Assembly (NCBI RefSeq): GCF_033807715.1
Contig: NC_084609.1
Coordinates: forward strand, 33,871,350 to 33,935,349
Direction: 5' to 3'
DNA length: 64,000 nt
From: Cololabis saira
Lineage: Eukaryota; Chordata; Actinopteri; Beloniformes; Belonidae
The stretch's first letter is position 1. Every line of letters begins with the position of its first letter. The notes beneath the pieces were generated by a model. The model saw only the letters and a program-made list of their open reading frames with translations, was not told the origin of the DNA and did no database searches. Positions 51,103 to 62,244 of the stretch are shown one piece after another. A program made the position numbers and the translations under genes.

Positions 51103-52081
51103 CAGTGGTTCCCAAACTTTTTTTGCCAGCCCCCCCCCCCCCCGACCCCAACACAGACACACACATCTTTTGCATTCAAATGCGACTGCAATTTATTTCA
51201 TATATTGAACATATCTGCGAAAAAACTGTCCATCTCTGTAAAAATAGATTTTCAACCCTGACCAGCTCACAGAGATTGAAACAACAACAATACAAACAGG
51301 AGCCAAAATCTGAACATTTGCTCTACAACAATTACACCTTTAATCCCCACATGTTTTCAGTGATGTGAGTGGGCTTGCTTCACGTGTGCAACACATTTCT
51401 TTTTTTTCCATTTTACTGTACAATACAGTATGCATTACTTTCAACATATTTTTTTCCAAAAATAACCAGCTCCCTGAGGAAAAAAACCCAGCAGCAACAG
51501 CTAAACAAATAATCAAAATTTCAACAATTGCTCTGCAAAAATGTCAGCTTTAATCCCCACACCTTTTCAGTGAGTGGGGTGGGCTTGTTCATGTTACAGA
51601 TCCGCCCTATTTCCCGTCTCTTTCTCACTGCACATATGTAATGTACGGAAGAGTATTAGGGCCAGGCAGGAGAAAAATAAAAATAATATTTTAGGGGTGG
51701 AAGATTTTTTTTTCATTATGCACTTCGAGAAAAAAGTCGAAATGTCGAGGGAAAAAAAGTCGAAATGTTGAGATTAATGTACAATTTCGAGAAAAAAGTT
51801 GAAATGTATTTCAACTTTATTCTCGAAATTCCGAGTTTATTCACGAAATTTCGACTTGATTATTGAAATTGTATTTCAACATTAATCTCGACATTTTGAC
51901 TTTTTTCTCGAAGTGCACAATAAAAAAAAATCTTCTCCTCTCAAATATTTTTTTTCCTGCATGGCCCTAATACTCTTCCTTCGTATTGAAGGCAAAATCT
52001 TAAAGAAATAAAAAAATCTTTATTTTTTTTTTAATGATATACCTTCCAACCTCGCCGCGCCCCCCAGTTTGAGAACTACTG
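51103..52081. mobile_element. hAT MITE (CAGTGGTTCCCAAAC ends)
   Basis: CAGTGGTTCCCAAACT and AGTTTGAGAACTACTG are the ends. GATTAAGG stands exactly on both sides (51095-51102 and 52082-52089), a perfect 8-bp duplication. Two related blocks inside (about 51200-51370 and 51430-51580) suggest an internal duplication. The foldback element at 51646-51983 is inserted in it. Confidence 0.87.
51646..51983. mobile_element. Foldback element with TCGACATTT units, TA-flanked
   Basis: CGGAAGAGTATTAGGGCCAG and its inverse at the right bracket CTTCGAGAAAAAAGTCGAAATG units in both directions. TA is on both sides. Same family as 41360-41795. Confidence 0.75.
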
Positions 52082-52244
52082 GATTAAGGCAACGTTGCGA
52101 CTTTGTTAGTGCATGTAAACGTACTGAGTGTCTGTGTCTACATCTGTTTATAATGTCATCCCTGTAGTGCACCAGTTAGCCATTGTGTCTGTGTCTATCC
52201 TTTCTCTGTTCTTCATTCTCTCTGTCTGTTCTCTCTTTTCCTGC

Positions 52245-52500
52245 TCTGACCAGCTAAGAGTGCCCCCTTATGATCCAGGTCCTGGTCCAGGTTTCTACCC
52301 CCTTATGGTCCTGGTCCAGGTTTCTACCCCCTTATGATCCAGGTCCTGGTCCAGGTTTCTACCCCCTTATGATCCAGGTCCTGGTCCAGGTTTCTTCCTC
52401 CTAAAGGGGAGTTTTTCTTGCCACTGTTTGGCTTAAGGTTTTTCTCCCACTAGGGTGTTAATAAACACCTCAGAATGACATAGATCCACACCGAACACAA
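52245..52500 (+). repeat. LINE 3' UTR fragment with 41-bp-type repeat
   Basis: CCCCTTATGATCCAGGTCCT-type units repeat three to four times, followed by GGGGAGTTTTTCTTGCCACTG. This is the same 3' UTR as the L2-like LINE at 17463-21978, in plus orientation. Confidence 0.65.
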
Positions 52501-52501
52501 C

Positions 52502-52960
52502 CAATTCAATTTTATTTGTGTAGCGTCTAATACAACAAAAGTTGTCTCAAGGCGCTTTCCAGAGACCCAGAACATAAATATAAACCCCCGAGCAATTATT
52601 AGTTGCAGGAAAAACTCCCCTTTAAGAGGGAAGAAACCTTGAGCAGGACCAGGCTCATAAGGGGGAACCTCCTGCCGAAGGCCAGACTGGGGGGGTCAGG
52701 GAAGTCAGCATCACACAGCAGACATCCACGCAGGCATGTGGAAGCAGCAGCGGGATGACCGGGGGTGGGGGTGGCGCCGCGCCACAGGCCAGCACGCAGC
52801 TCCTGAAGCTCCGGCCTGCAAACATGCACAAAAGAGAAAAAAGGAGGCCAGCACAAGAAACTACAGGAACGATGGACTATGGCTATGAGATAATTATAAT
52901 AAATAAAACGTACACTCATTCACATGCGTACATGAGCAGAGCTGTGCACTAACAAACTTA
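52502..52960 (-). mobile_element. 5'-truncated L2-like LINE 3' end
   Basis: CAATTCAATTTTATTTGTGT at the left end is the LINE tail in minus orientation. The UTR blocks match 17470-17620 and 18719-19040. It faces the plus-oriented fragment at 52245-52500 tail to tail. Confidence 0.7.
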
Positions 52961-53224
52961 TTCTATCAGGAATGAATATATTTCATCCAGCAAACTGACA
53001 TTTTTTGCTGATTTGACTGCCGTTTTTACCTGAACTGCTCATGTGAAACAATAACTGATGGTTGAGGAGCTGGATGGTCCCAACGATTTTATTTGCTACA
53101 TTGATCCAACGCAAAATAATTAAAACCTGTGCTTATTTATCACAAAACACAGTTTAAACATCATGACCAAATCTGCTCCGACCCGGTGTGTCTGTGATCA
53201 GCGCAGACAGACTGCAGCTTCGCC

Positions 53225-53325
53225 TGAATTATGGTTCCGCGTTAAATCGCCGCGTACCCTACGCCGTCGCCGCGAACCCTACGCCGTCGGCTCTGCGTTG
53301 GTGTGAACCATAAATCAGCCTAGGC
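53225..53325. repeat. Palindromic CGTAGG-type cassette, stand-alone copy
   Basis: GAATTATGGTTCCGCGTTAA and ACCATAAATCAGCC arms with CCTACGCCGTCGCCGCG units between. No larger MITE surrounds it here. Confidence 0.65.
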
Positions 53326-53523
53326 GGATTTATGGTTCACCGGGAGCAAGGGCTCTAGCGGTTGATGTTGATCCGCGGACCAAACTTGTTAAGGAGCATC
53401 AAATCACTTATCTGATTTCAATGCACTGGTTACTCAAGAGAGTTTAAAAAAAAAAGGATTAAAAATAAGAACTGTAATTTTGAAATCAACTTTTATGGTC
53501 AAGTTCCTTGTCTCTTGTTGTAG

Positions 53524-53722
53524 TGTATTCCTGGTTGATCACGCGTGGACGTACCATGTGGAGCAGGCGCGGCAGCAGCTGGAGCAGATCCCGGGCCTGC
53601 TGCACAGAATGGCCTCCCTCATGGGGGTTCCCTTTCACGGGGAAGTTCCCAATCCAGACACCGTTTCACTGGTCTTAGAGGAAATGTGGAAGTACAACCA
53701 AACCTATCACATATCTCAGGGG
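53524..53722 (+). CDS. ttll12: TTLL12, exon 3
   Basis: The exon encodes VFLVDHAWTYHVEQARQQLE and on through LLHRMASLMGVPFHGEVP to MWKYNQTYH. It is the best-conserved exon here. The acceptor is TTGTAG, the donor GTACGT, phase 0 at the end. Confidence 0.97.
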
Positions 53723-53794
53723 GTACGTTAGAGACACTACTCACTCTCATCTTTATTTACATTTGTTCTTGGCAGGATTTTCTACCGACTAGAG

Positions 53795-54178
53795 CGGGGG
53801 TCGGCAACCCGCGGCTCCGGAGCCGCATGTGGCTCTTTAGCGCCGCCGTAGTGGCTCCTGGAGCTTTTTCAAAAATGTTTGACTTTTTTTTCCTTTTTTT
53901 CTTCTTTTTTTCTTTCCTTTTTAATCTCGACATTTCGACTTTTTTTATCGACATTTCGACTTTTTTATCGACATTTCCACTTTTTTCTCGAAGTGCATAA
54001 TGAAAAAAAAATCTTCCCCCAGTTCTAACTAATATAGAAACATGCAGCATGTGTTGTCTTCTGTCCTGTCATTCTAAGGCTGATACAAGACTTTTAATTT
54101 TTTGCGGCTCCAGACATATTTGTTTTTTGTGTTTTTGGTCCAATTTGGCTCTAAAACATTTTGGGTTGCCGACCCCTG
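53795..54178 (-). mobile_element. hAT-like MITE, short copy of the 9920 family
   Basis: CGGGGGTCGGCAACCC and GGGTTGCCGACCCCTG ends; flanks GACTAGAG and GGCTAGAG match at 7 of 8. Only three TCGACATTTCGACTTTTTT units are present, against about a dozen in 14072-14729. Confidence 0.8.
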
Positions 54179-54414
54179 GGCTAGAGAAAAGACACATGAA
54201 ATTACATTGTGGCAGATGCATTTATTATTTATTACTTATATTTAAAAATGACATTATCTTGGTTACTGTATCTGTATGTTTTGCGGCCCGTGTCTGTGTG
54301 CATTCATTTAAATCCAAAGAAGCCATTACAGGAAACAATTCATTAGAATTTCTAACCTAAAGAAACAGTGATGTTTTTTTTCCTTTCCTCCTACTCATGT
54401 GCGTTCACACACAG

Positions 54415-54574
54415 TCAGCAGAGGAGAAGGTTCCGGTGTGGTACATTATGGATGAGTTTGGCTCCCAGGTGCAGCACTCCCACCAGCCCACTTGTTGCAT
54501 GGCTCCTTTCTTTTACACGCAGGGCCAGTTGGCCTACACTGTGCTCTGGCCTCGCCAGGATCTGCTGAAAGGAG
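54415..54574 (+). CDS. ttll12: TTLL12, exon 4
   Basis: The exon encodes SAEEKVPVWYIMDEFGSQVQ and then APFFYTQGQLAYTVLWPRQD. The human protein reads AEEKMPVWYIMDEFGSRIQH and LLWPLRDL at this place. The acceptor is CACACAG, the donor GTAAAA, phase 1. Confidence 0.97.
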
Positions 54575-54659
54575 GTAAAAGGAAACACAAAACCACATGC
54601 ATAAGCACTGCTTTCTGTTAGTCTTCCAGTAGCTGAACATGTGAGGGTCCTGTTGGGCC

Positions 54660-55600
54660 AATCCCAATACACCCCCTACTTTCTACCACTACCTCTAAAA
54701 AAGAAGCCACAGATTTTAGGGCCCTTGTAATCTTCCCGGGCTCTGTCCCAATACTCCCACTACCCCTACTTTTCAGCACCACCCCTAAATCTTGCGTGCT
54801 ACCTCACTGCGTGGTTTACGTTCGGGTACGTAAGCGACGGTGTAGTTACGTTTGCACATACGTCACACCATATCAGGAAGCCCAGAGATAAAAGCTGTTT
54901 TAATTTCAGCTGTAGCGCTGTTAATATGTCACTTTATTAAGTTTTAATATTTTTTCAGGCGTAAAAGTAACCGTTAAGATCCCCAACCTGGGCTCAGATG
55001 AGAAGAGCCGCCGGCTCGGGAGCTGATTGTGGTTCCGCGTTAAATCAACGCAGAGCCTACGCCGTAGGGTACGGCGTAGGGTACGGCGTAGGGTACGGCG
55101 CGCGTCGCCGCGTAACCGCGTAATCTACACCGTAGGCTCTGCGTTGGTGTAACACGGAACCATAAATCAGCCTTTATTCTGGCGAGGTTTGATAAAGACT
55201 TTGCAACAACGGACAAGCAAGTGATTATGTACATTCACTGAGTGAATATTATGAAAGTAAAATATATATTTCTCACTAGAAATGTAATCAAAATGCGTTT
55301 TTATGCAGAAACTAACTCAGAATATTGATTTTATTCACTAAAAAATAAGAAATGTCCGCCATGTTTTTTTTTGATTCAGTCTGCAAATGACGACGAAAAG
55401 CATTCTGGGAAATTTTTCTAGGTCAGCTAGGATGCATCTGAAAACCCTCGCTGTGAAGGGCTAGATTGATACCCCCTAACCCTCGTTTAAGCCACTACCA
55501 CTAGGTGAAAAGAGGAATTGGGACACCACTACCCTCACGGGAACACACAAAATGTAGGGGTAGGGATGAAAAGTAGGAGTAGGCGGGGATTGGGACTGGA
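54660..55600 (+). mobile_element. Harbinger-like MITE, third copy
   Basis: GGGCCAATCCCAATACACCC and GGGGATTGGGACTGGACC ends. It matches 11997-12723 and 1-700, but is longer because the left part (54700-54900) and the cassette (55022-55172) are fuller. No clear 3-bp duplication is visible at this copy. It lies in ttll12 intron 4. Confidence 0.72.
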
Positions 55601-55894
55601 CCAAAGTCTTTTTTTACTGAATGCAACACAAAAAAAATGACCTTTAACTCAGGAAAGTGCAGTAGAATGCCAATTAACTCTTGGAAGGAATGGAGAAGGA
55701 ATAATGGACCTAAAGACATAAAGGAAGACATCTGGACAGAAGTGCAAAGAGGGAACCATACAGGCAGAACGAAATATATGTGAAATATATGTGTGCTTTT
55801 ATTGTCACCTGTAACAGGAATGTATGACTGGAATCAGTTGCTTGTTGTTAATGTGTGTATTTGAGTGTGAGTCTTTCAGAGAAAGTGTTCCGGT

Positions 55895-56165
55895 TCCGTC
55901 CGGGAGGGTTCTGGTTCTGTTTGGGGAGGTTTTGGTTTTGTGGAACTGGTTCTGGTTCTGTCTGGGGCGTGGGGGTTCTGGTTGTGTTCAGTGTGCTTCT
56001 GTTTCTGTCTGAGATGTTTTTCTGGTTGTTTCTGGGCTAGTTCTGGTTCTGTGTGGGGTTGATGTGCTGGTTGTTGAGGTGGTTCTGGTTCTGACTGGGG
56101 TGGTTCTGGTGGGAGTTCTGGTTATGTTAATGGTGGATCAGGTTGTGTCTGTAGTGGTTCTGGTC
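55895..56165. repeat. GGTTCTGGTTCTG-rich degenerate repeat
   Basis: Irregular repeats of TGGTTCTG with TGGGG spacers, about 270 bp, in ttll12 intron 4. Confidence 0.7.
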
Positions 56166-56253
56166 CAGTCAGAGGATTATATGTATATATAATATCCATG
56201 CATACAGACATAAGGACTAATAGTAAAGCAGCAGATCTGTCATCCCTCCACAG

Positions 56254-56387
56254 AGGAAGTTACTCGTGACTTTGCTTATGGAGAAGCTGATCAACTGGTG
56301 AGGCGTTGTCGTCTCCTCCCCTGGATATGTGATGATCTGGAGGGCGTGAGCAGCGTCATCTCGGAGCCATCAGACCTGTATTACGAG
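56254..56387 (+). CDS. ttll12: TTLL12, exon 5
   Basis: The exon completes the split Glu codon and reads EVTRDFAYGEADQLVRRCRL and on to LPWICDDLEG. Human TTLL12 has EEVTRDFAYGETDPLIRKCM here. The acceptor is CCACAG, the donor GTAAGA, phase 0. The large minisatellite starts about 65 bases after it. Confidence 0.96.
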
Positions 56388-56452
56388 GTAAGAACCAGGA
56401 CCTTGAGTTCCTTTCTAGAGAGACCCTTTACAAACCCTGCCCAAGTAGTATC

Positions 56453-57786
56453 ATCCCCCCCTGAAATAAAAACGGTCCAAATCATCCCCCCTGAAATAAA
56501 AACGGTCCAAATCATCCCCCCTGAAATAAAAACGGTCCAAATCATCCCCCCCTGAAATAAAAACGGTCCAAATCATCCCCCCTGAAATAAAAACGGTCCA
56601 AATCATCCCCCCCTGAAATAAAAACGGTCCAAATCATCCCCCCCTGAAATAAAAACGGTCCAAATCATCCCCCCCTGAAATAAAAACGGTCCAAATCATC
56701 CCCCCTGAAATAAAAACGGTCCAAATCATCCCCCCTGAAATAAAAACGGTCCAAATCACCCCACCCTGAAATAAAAACGGTCCAAATCATCCCCCCCTGA
56801 AATAAAAACGGTCCAAATCATCCCCCCTGAAATAAAAACGGTCCAAATCATCCCCCCTGAAATAAAAACGGTCCAAATCACCCCCCCCTGAAATAAAAAC
56901 GGTCCAAATCATCCCCCCCTGAAATAAAAACGGTCCAAATCATCCCCCCTGAAATAAAAACGGTCCAAATCATCCCCCCCTGAAATAAAAACGGTCCAAA
57001 TCATCCCCCCCTGAAATAAAAACGGTCCAAATCATCCCCCCCTGAAATAAAAACGGTCCAAATCATCCCCCCTGAAATAAAAACGGTCCAAATCATCCCC
57101 CCTGAAATAAAAACGGTCCAAATCACCCCACCCTGAAATAAAAACGGTCCAAATCATCCCCCCCTGAAATAAAAACGGTCCAAATCATCCCCCCTGAAAT
57201 AAAAACGGTCCAAATCATCCCCCCTGAAATAAAAACGGTCCAAATCACCCCCCCCTGAAATAAAAACGGTCCAAATCATCCCCCCCTGAAATAAAAACGG
57301 TCCAAATCATCCCCCCCTGAAATAAAAACGGTCCAAATCATCCCCCCCTGAAATAAAAACGGTCCAAATCATCCCCCCCTGAAATAAAAACGGTCCAAAT
57401 CATCCCCCCTGAAATAAAAACGGTCCAAATCATCCCCCCCTGAAATAAAAACGGTCCAAATCACCCCCCCCTGAAATAAAAACAGTCCAAATCATCATCC
57501 CCCCTGAAATAAAAACGGTCCAAATCATCCCCCCCTGAAATAAAAACGGTCCAAATCACCCCCCCCTGAAATAAAAACAGTCCAAATCATCATCCCCCCT
57601 GAAATAAAAACAGTCCAAATCATCCCCCCCCCTGAAATAAAAACGGTCCAAATCATCCCCCCCTGAAATAAAAACGGTCCAAATCATCCCCCCCTGAAAT
57701 AAAAACGGTCCAAATCATCCCCCCTGAAATAAAAACGGTCCAAATCATCCCCCCCTGAAATAAAAACGGTCCAAATCATCCCCCCT
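56453..57786. repeat. Minisatellite of about 30 bp (about 45 copies) in ttll12 intron 5
   Basis: Units of CCCTGAAATAAAAACGGTCC followed by AAATCATCCCC, with C-run length varying from 5 to 9. Groups of units recur in the same order (for example the CACCCCACCC variant at 56757 and 57124), so higher-order duplications have occurred. Confidence 0.97.
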
Positions 57787-57905
57787 GTAAAACTGTCATC
57801 CCTCCTTTCCATCCCTTATGTCATTTCATCAATGAATGTGGTTTTACTGCTATTTCAACATTTAGAGTCATCACCAGAAAAATAACACCAGAAAAATAAC
57901 TTATT

Positions 57906-58066
57906 TGACAATTTTCACCTGTTTCAAGTAAATTTTCACTTGAAATAAGTAGAAAAATCTGCCAGTGGAACAAGATTTATCTTCTTATTACAAGCAAAAT
58001 ATTCTTGTTCCACTGGCAGATTTTTCTACTTATTTCAAGTGAAAATCTACTTGAAACAGGTGAAAA
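57906..58066. repeat. Large perfect hairpin in ttll12 intron 5
   Basis: Left arm ATTTTCACCTGTTTCAAGTA to CTGCCAGTGGAACAAGA and right arm TTCTTGTTCCACTGGCAG to CTTGAAACAGGTGAAAAT are complementary over about 65 bases with very few mismatches. The loop is about 25 bases. It looks like a foldback MITE; its right flank recurs at 28435-28480. Confidence 0.85.
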
Positions 58067-58499
58067 TGTATTGTTGTGTTTTGATGTATTTGATGTAAGC
58101 CCAGTGGATATTTAAAGCTTACAGAAGGCTGCATTTAACTGCTGCTATGTCATTCCTGCAGTATTTCTGCAGGTGTTTTGGTCACTGCTATTATTTGTAA
58201 TATATTATATTATTTTTAATCAGCACAAATTATCTGTCCCCATATGATCAAATCTACCATCCACCCTGAATTATTTTTACAACTTGAGTACTGTTTATAA
58301 TTGAATATCCCAATCCAAATATACAACTGCATTTTGCTCCAGAATGGTGTGAGGGACCGACTAGTCCAGAGATGACCAGGCACAGGGTGAGCTCAAAAAG
58401 ATTTTATTTTCTTACAAAAAAATAAAGTATAAACTCAAAATAACCACCAAAAATGGGCCTTTTAAGAGGTCAAAGCAAGAAAGCTTTACTTACATTTTA

Positions 58500-59830
58500 G
58501 TAGTAAGCAATGTTCCCTCTAATTTTTCATGTGTCTGAGCATACTGAGGAGGACCACTGTGAGCGACATCACATGTGCACGTTGTGCAGCATTTAATGAT
58601 TAATCTACCTAAACAAATAATCTTAATTAATGTCACTAGAATATGCACAAATCTGACTTTTCACGTCTGTCCTTCTCACTTCTCCAATGGTTGTACACTT
58701 TGTCCAGGTTGATGGTTTCGTCTGCTTCTTGCTTTGACTTTCTGCGCATCAGCTGGTCCAAATGTGTCACTTCAAGACCATTTCTGGATGCTGTTTTGAT
58801 ACGATTCATTAAACTAAATCCTCTTTCACAATCTGCACTGGAAGCTTGAAACGTAGCACAAATATCCTGTAGCTGTGAGTCTGAGATCTCCTTCAGCTCC
58901 TCACATGGACGTGCTGCCGCGACCATATCTGAGAGTGTGCTGATTGACCACTGTTTACGTGTTTGCTTCATTATGTACTTGAATTCAGCGTCTGGACTGT
59001 TAATGTTCTGCAGAGACTGTGGCTGGTGGAGAGTGGCGTCATACTTCTTTGCCAGTGTGGCAATGACTGCGTTTCCAGCATCAATAACCCTTTTAAAACC
59101 TGAATATTGGCAATAACCCGGTTACACGGCCATGTAAACACCAATAACCCCTTTGAATAACCTGAATTTGCTCATATTCTGGTTTTTAAAAACCCCAATA
59201 TGAGCCCTGGGTTACTCCTTTTAAACCTGAATATTGGGTCATGTAAACACCAAACAGAATATCCCCATCAAACGGAACAGGAATTTGTTTTCTGCACATG
59301 CTCTGTTCACAAGGAATCCTGGTCTTTTGAGTCCAGGAAGTTCTTCTAAACACGGAGAAACCAAGACCAGGAGGAGACTAATCACTTCATAAATGTAATG
59401 AAGGATATGAACATTTCTGCATTTGTAGACCATAGAAAGTACCGGGATAGCCAGATTTAAAAGAAGGTGAGAGAAAAGTTACGCAAAGCAGGATTTGTTT
59501 TGAATTTGGATACAGGAAGAAGAAGAGGAAATGACGGGAATTGTGTCATGATGTTCTCCGTGCGTCGCTGGTTTGATCCAGATATCCTAATGATTAATTA
59601 CCATGTAAACGGAATATTCCGGATGTTTCAGTAACCGGAATATTAGCAATAACCCAAATATTGACTGCATGTAAACGTAGTCAATGTCTGCTGATCCATA
59701 GTCAAAACTGATGTCTGAGCTCAGTGCTTCAATGTCAAATGCAGACCAATCCTTTAATTCATCCTCTGGAAAACAAGCATCCATGTGACCACAGAGCTGA
59801 CTCATCTCACCAGTATTCCTGCCATCAGCT
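58500..59830 (-). pseudogene. Relic of a hAT-family transposase
   Basis: On the minus strand 58636-58971 encodes a C-terminal part with SSADCERGFSLMNRIKTASR. That is the conserved hAT dimerisation motif, in a form I associate with KIAA1586/ZMYM-like proteins. Upstream coding continues to 59064, is interrupted by a MITE (59065-59682), and resumes at 59683-59805 with a Cys/His/Asp-rich stretch. The N-terminal and catalytic parts are missing or unreadable. The right boundary is uncertain. Confidence 0.6.
59065..59682. mobile_element. MITE with 3-bp AAT duplication
   Basis: GACTGCGTTTCCAGCATCAA and the inverse of GACTACGTTTACATGCAGTC are the ends. AAT flanks both sides (59062-59064, 59683-59685), and the interrupted hAT reading frame joins across it. 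Inside are repeats of CAATAACCC and CCTGAATATTGG. Confidence 0.75.
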
Positions 59831-61079
59831 CAAGAGGTCCCCATTGCCTCTTCCACACGGTCACTCCACTCTATATCCTTGTTTTGGGAGAAAATCAATT
59901 AAGGCTCGAAAGTGGTCGGCGGCACAAAATGAATCACACACACACACTCACTTTTGCTATAATGATATATGAATACCTTTATTACCACAAGAAAAGCCAG
60001 CATTGCACATAGAAGACACACACACAATTGCTCTTTTGCTAGGATCAATGTGTCAAGTTATCCCCCACAAATGATAGAGCAATAGACAATTACACAGGGC
60101 TAGGCCTTATAATACTCTTACCTCGACACAGAAGACTGGAGAGCCGAACAGTCCTGGACAGAGTAGCCAAAAAAAACCCGGCTGGGCGTCGTGCACTAGA
60201 CCCGCAGCTGACTCTGCCCGAACTTCCGGCTGTCCCGTCTTTATAACTTATAAAGTCAGTCCTGTGTGAACAAGCCACACAGGGGGTGCCTCTCTCACAG
60301 TTACATTTGTTATTAAACAGCAGGTGCAGAGCTGATATGAGCGTCCTTCCACTGGACTGAGACTGTGTTTTGGGAATTCAGGGCATTTTCCAGGACACAA
60401 AATATATATATATATATATTTCCCTTCATTCCACCTCTGGCCTGAAAATGTCCTAATTCAAAAACAAGCATAATACATGCCTAATTAATATGAAAAGTTG
60501 AATTCAGGGCATTCCAGGACACAAAACATATTGTACCTTTCAATCCTTCTCCTTCAAGTATTGGGAACACAACTTGTCACTTTTTGCTCTGGCAGAGCAG
60601 TGTCCTTCCATCACAGCCAGGTTGAGGCAGAGTTGTTCTAGCTCACCCAAAACCAAACCAAAGACTTTTCTGCTGAATGTGATTATGGGGTTGGTGTGTC
60701 CTGGCCTTTTAAGTGTTTTTTTCTGGTGAAAGTAGCCCGAGAGGGACCGCGGGAAATAAAACAAAAGGCCAAAAACATGAGAGTACCAGAGAGCAGAGTA
60801 CTGAGGCTGCACCGTCTTGGACCAGGAACCAGGAATCTTCATCACATTGCTAGAAAGTTCTTCAATTGATTTACTTTTTTTTTTTTCTCTTTTCTATGTT
60901 TCTAGTTATGGATGAAAATAGCAGTGAATGTCATGGATACTTTCATATACTGTACCTTATGGGAAATGGCTTCATTGCTTTGCAAAAAATATTTTCACAG
61001 ATTCCATAACTTGCCTATTAATAATCCCTTCCAGAATGTATTGTCTTATCTTTACTGTGCTTTTTGTCCATCATTCCAG
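59831..61079. other. ttll12 intron 5, right part, unassigned
   Basis: A short (AT)n lies at 60400-60420. On the minus strand 60540-60700 has an open stretch ending in VLGELEQLCLNLAVMEGHC that could be a further transposase fragment. Nothing else is supported. Confidence 0.35.
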
Positions 61080-61156
61080 ACTATTGTGGCGGAAAACAGA
61101 GAGCAACTTCCTGTGGAAATTAAACCATACACTTTTCCCGAGGACAAAATCTTCAA
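61080..61156 (+). CDS. ttll12: TTLL12, exon 6
   Basis: The exon encodes TIVAENREQLPVEIKPYTFP then EDKIF. The human counterpart is AILEENKEKLPLDINPVVHPHGHIF in pattern. The acceptor is CATTCCAG, the donor GTAAGT, phase 2. Confidence 0.9.
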
Positions 61157-61379
61157 GTAAGTGTCACATTACTTGTTAGTGATGCAAACATAATACATAA
61201 CTGAGTTAAATCTAGGGAGCGTCTTATGAGATCCACAGACGTGTACCAAAGCCATGTACATTTACCCTGTACATCCCAGAAAACCCTTTGAGAGGGCCAG
61301 TAGCTTCATATCATCCCTAGCCATTTCCACAGTCTTTTAACATATCCATTAGTGAGCAAGCGTGTGTGTGTGTGTGTGT

Positions 61380-62109
61380 CAGAGCTGGTAGAGGAGCCAA
61401 AAACTGTACTCCAGTAAAAGTACTGTTACTTCAGAATAATATGACTCGAGTAGAAGTAAAAAGTAGTCATCCAAATATTTACTTGAGTAAAAGTAAAAAG
61501 GTACTTGGTGAAAAAACTACTCAAGTACTGAGTAACTGTTGAGTAACGTCTGATTTATTTTTTAACACAACCATTCAAACAGACAAAAGTACAAAATAAT
61601 CATCTTCAGGCAAATTAAATCAATAAAATAAATTAAAATAAAAAATACCGTACATTAAAATAATCTTAAAGTAAATTCAAGTACTTTAATAAATAATAAA
61701 ATAATAACAGAATAAAAAAAAAATTAAGCACAAGTAGCACAAAATGTCAAGCCTTTGTACTTTTCTTTTTTAACCATCAGAACTAGAACAAACATGAACT
61801 CATAGAAACTCTGTGTGTGTTTGAGTCTGTGTAAATGTGACAAAACATGCAAAAACAAACATTTATCCCAAAGAATCACCAGTGATGTCATGAGATTGAC
61901 GCGTACGCGGATAAAAGGGATAAAAGAAAAGTAACAGCTCAACGTAGCCTAATGTAGCGGAGTAAGAGGAACAGTTTCTCCTTCACAAATCTACTCAAGT
62001 AAAAGTAAAAAGTATAGTGATTCAAAACTACTCCTAAAAGTACAACATTTCCCAAAACTTACTCAAGTAAATGTAACGGAGTAAATGTAACTGGTTACTA
62101 CCAGCTCTG
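61380..62109. mobile_element. hAT MITE (CAGAGCTGGTAG ends)
   Basis: CAGAGCTGGTAGAGG and CTACCAGCTCTG ends. The flanks GTGTGTGT and GTGTGCGC match at 6 of 8, but the left one is a microsatellite. The interior is AGTAAAAGTA-rich, and it resembles the element at 24601-25739 in style. Confidence 0.7.
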
Positions 62110-62244
62110 GTGTGCGCGTGCATATAAAAATATATTTCCAGTTCTGATGAAAAGATGCTAAAATGATGTCTTGAAGTTGAAGAAAACGCTGTATATTTTG
62201 GGTTCACTGGTCTTTTTTCAGAGTTTTCAATATTTGTTCCCCAG

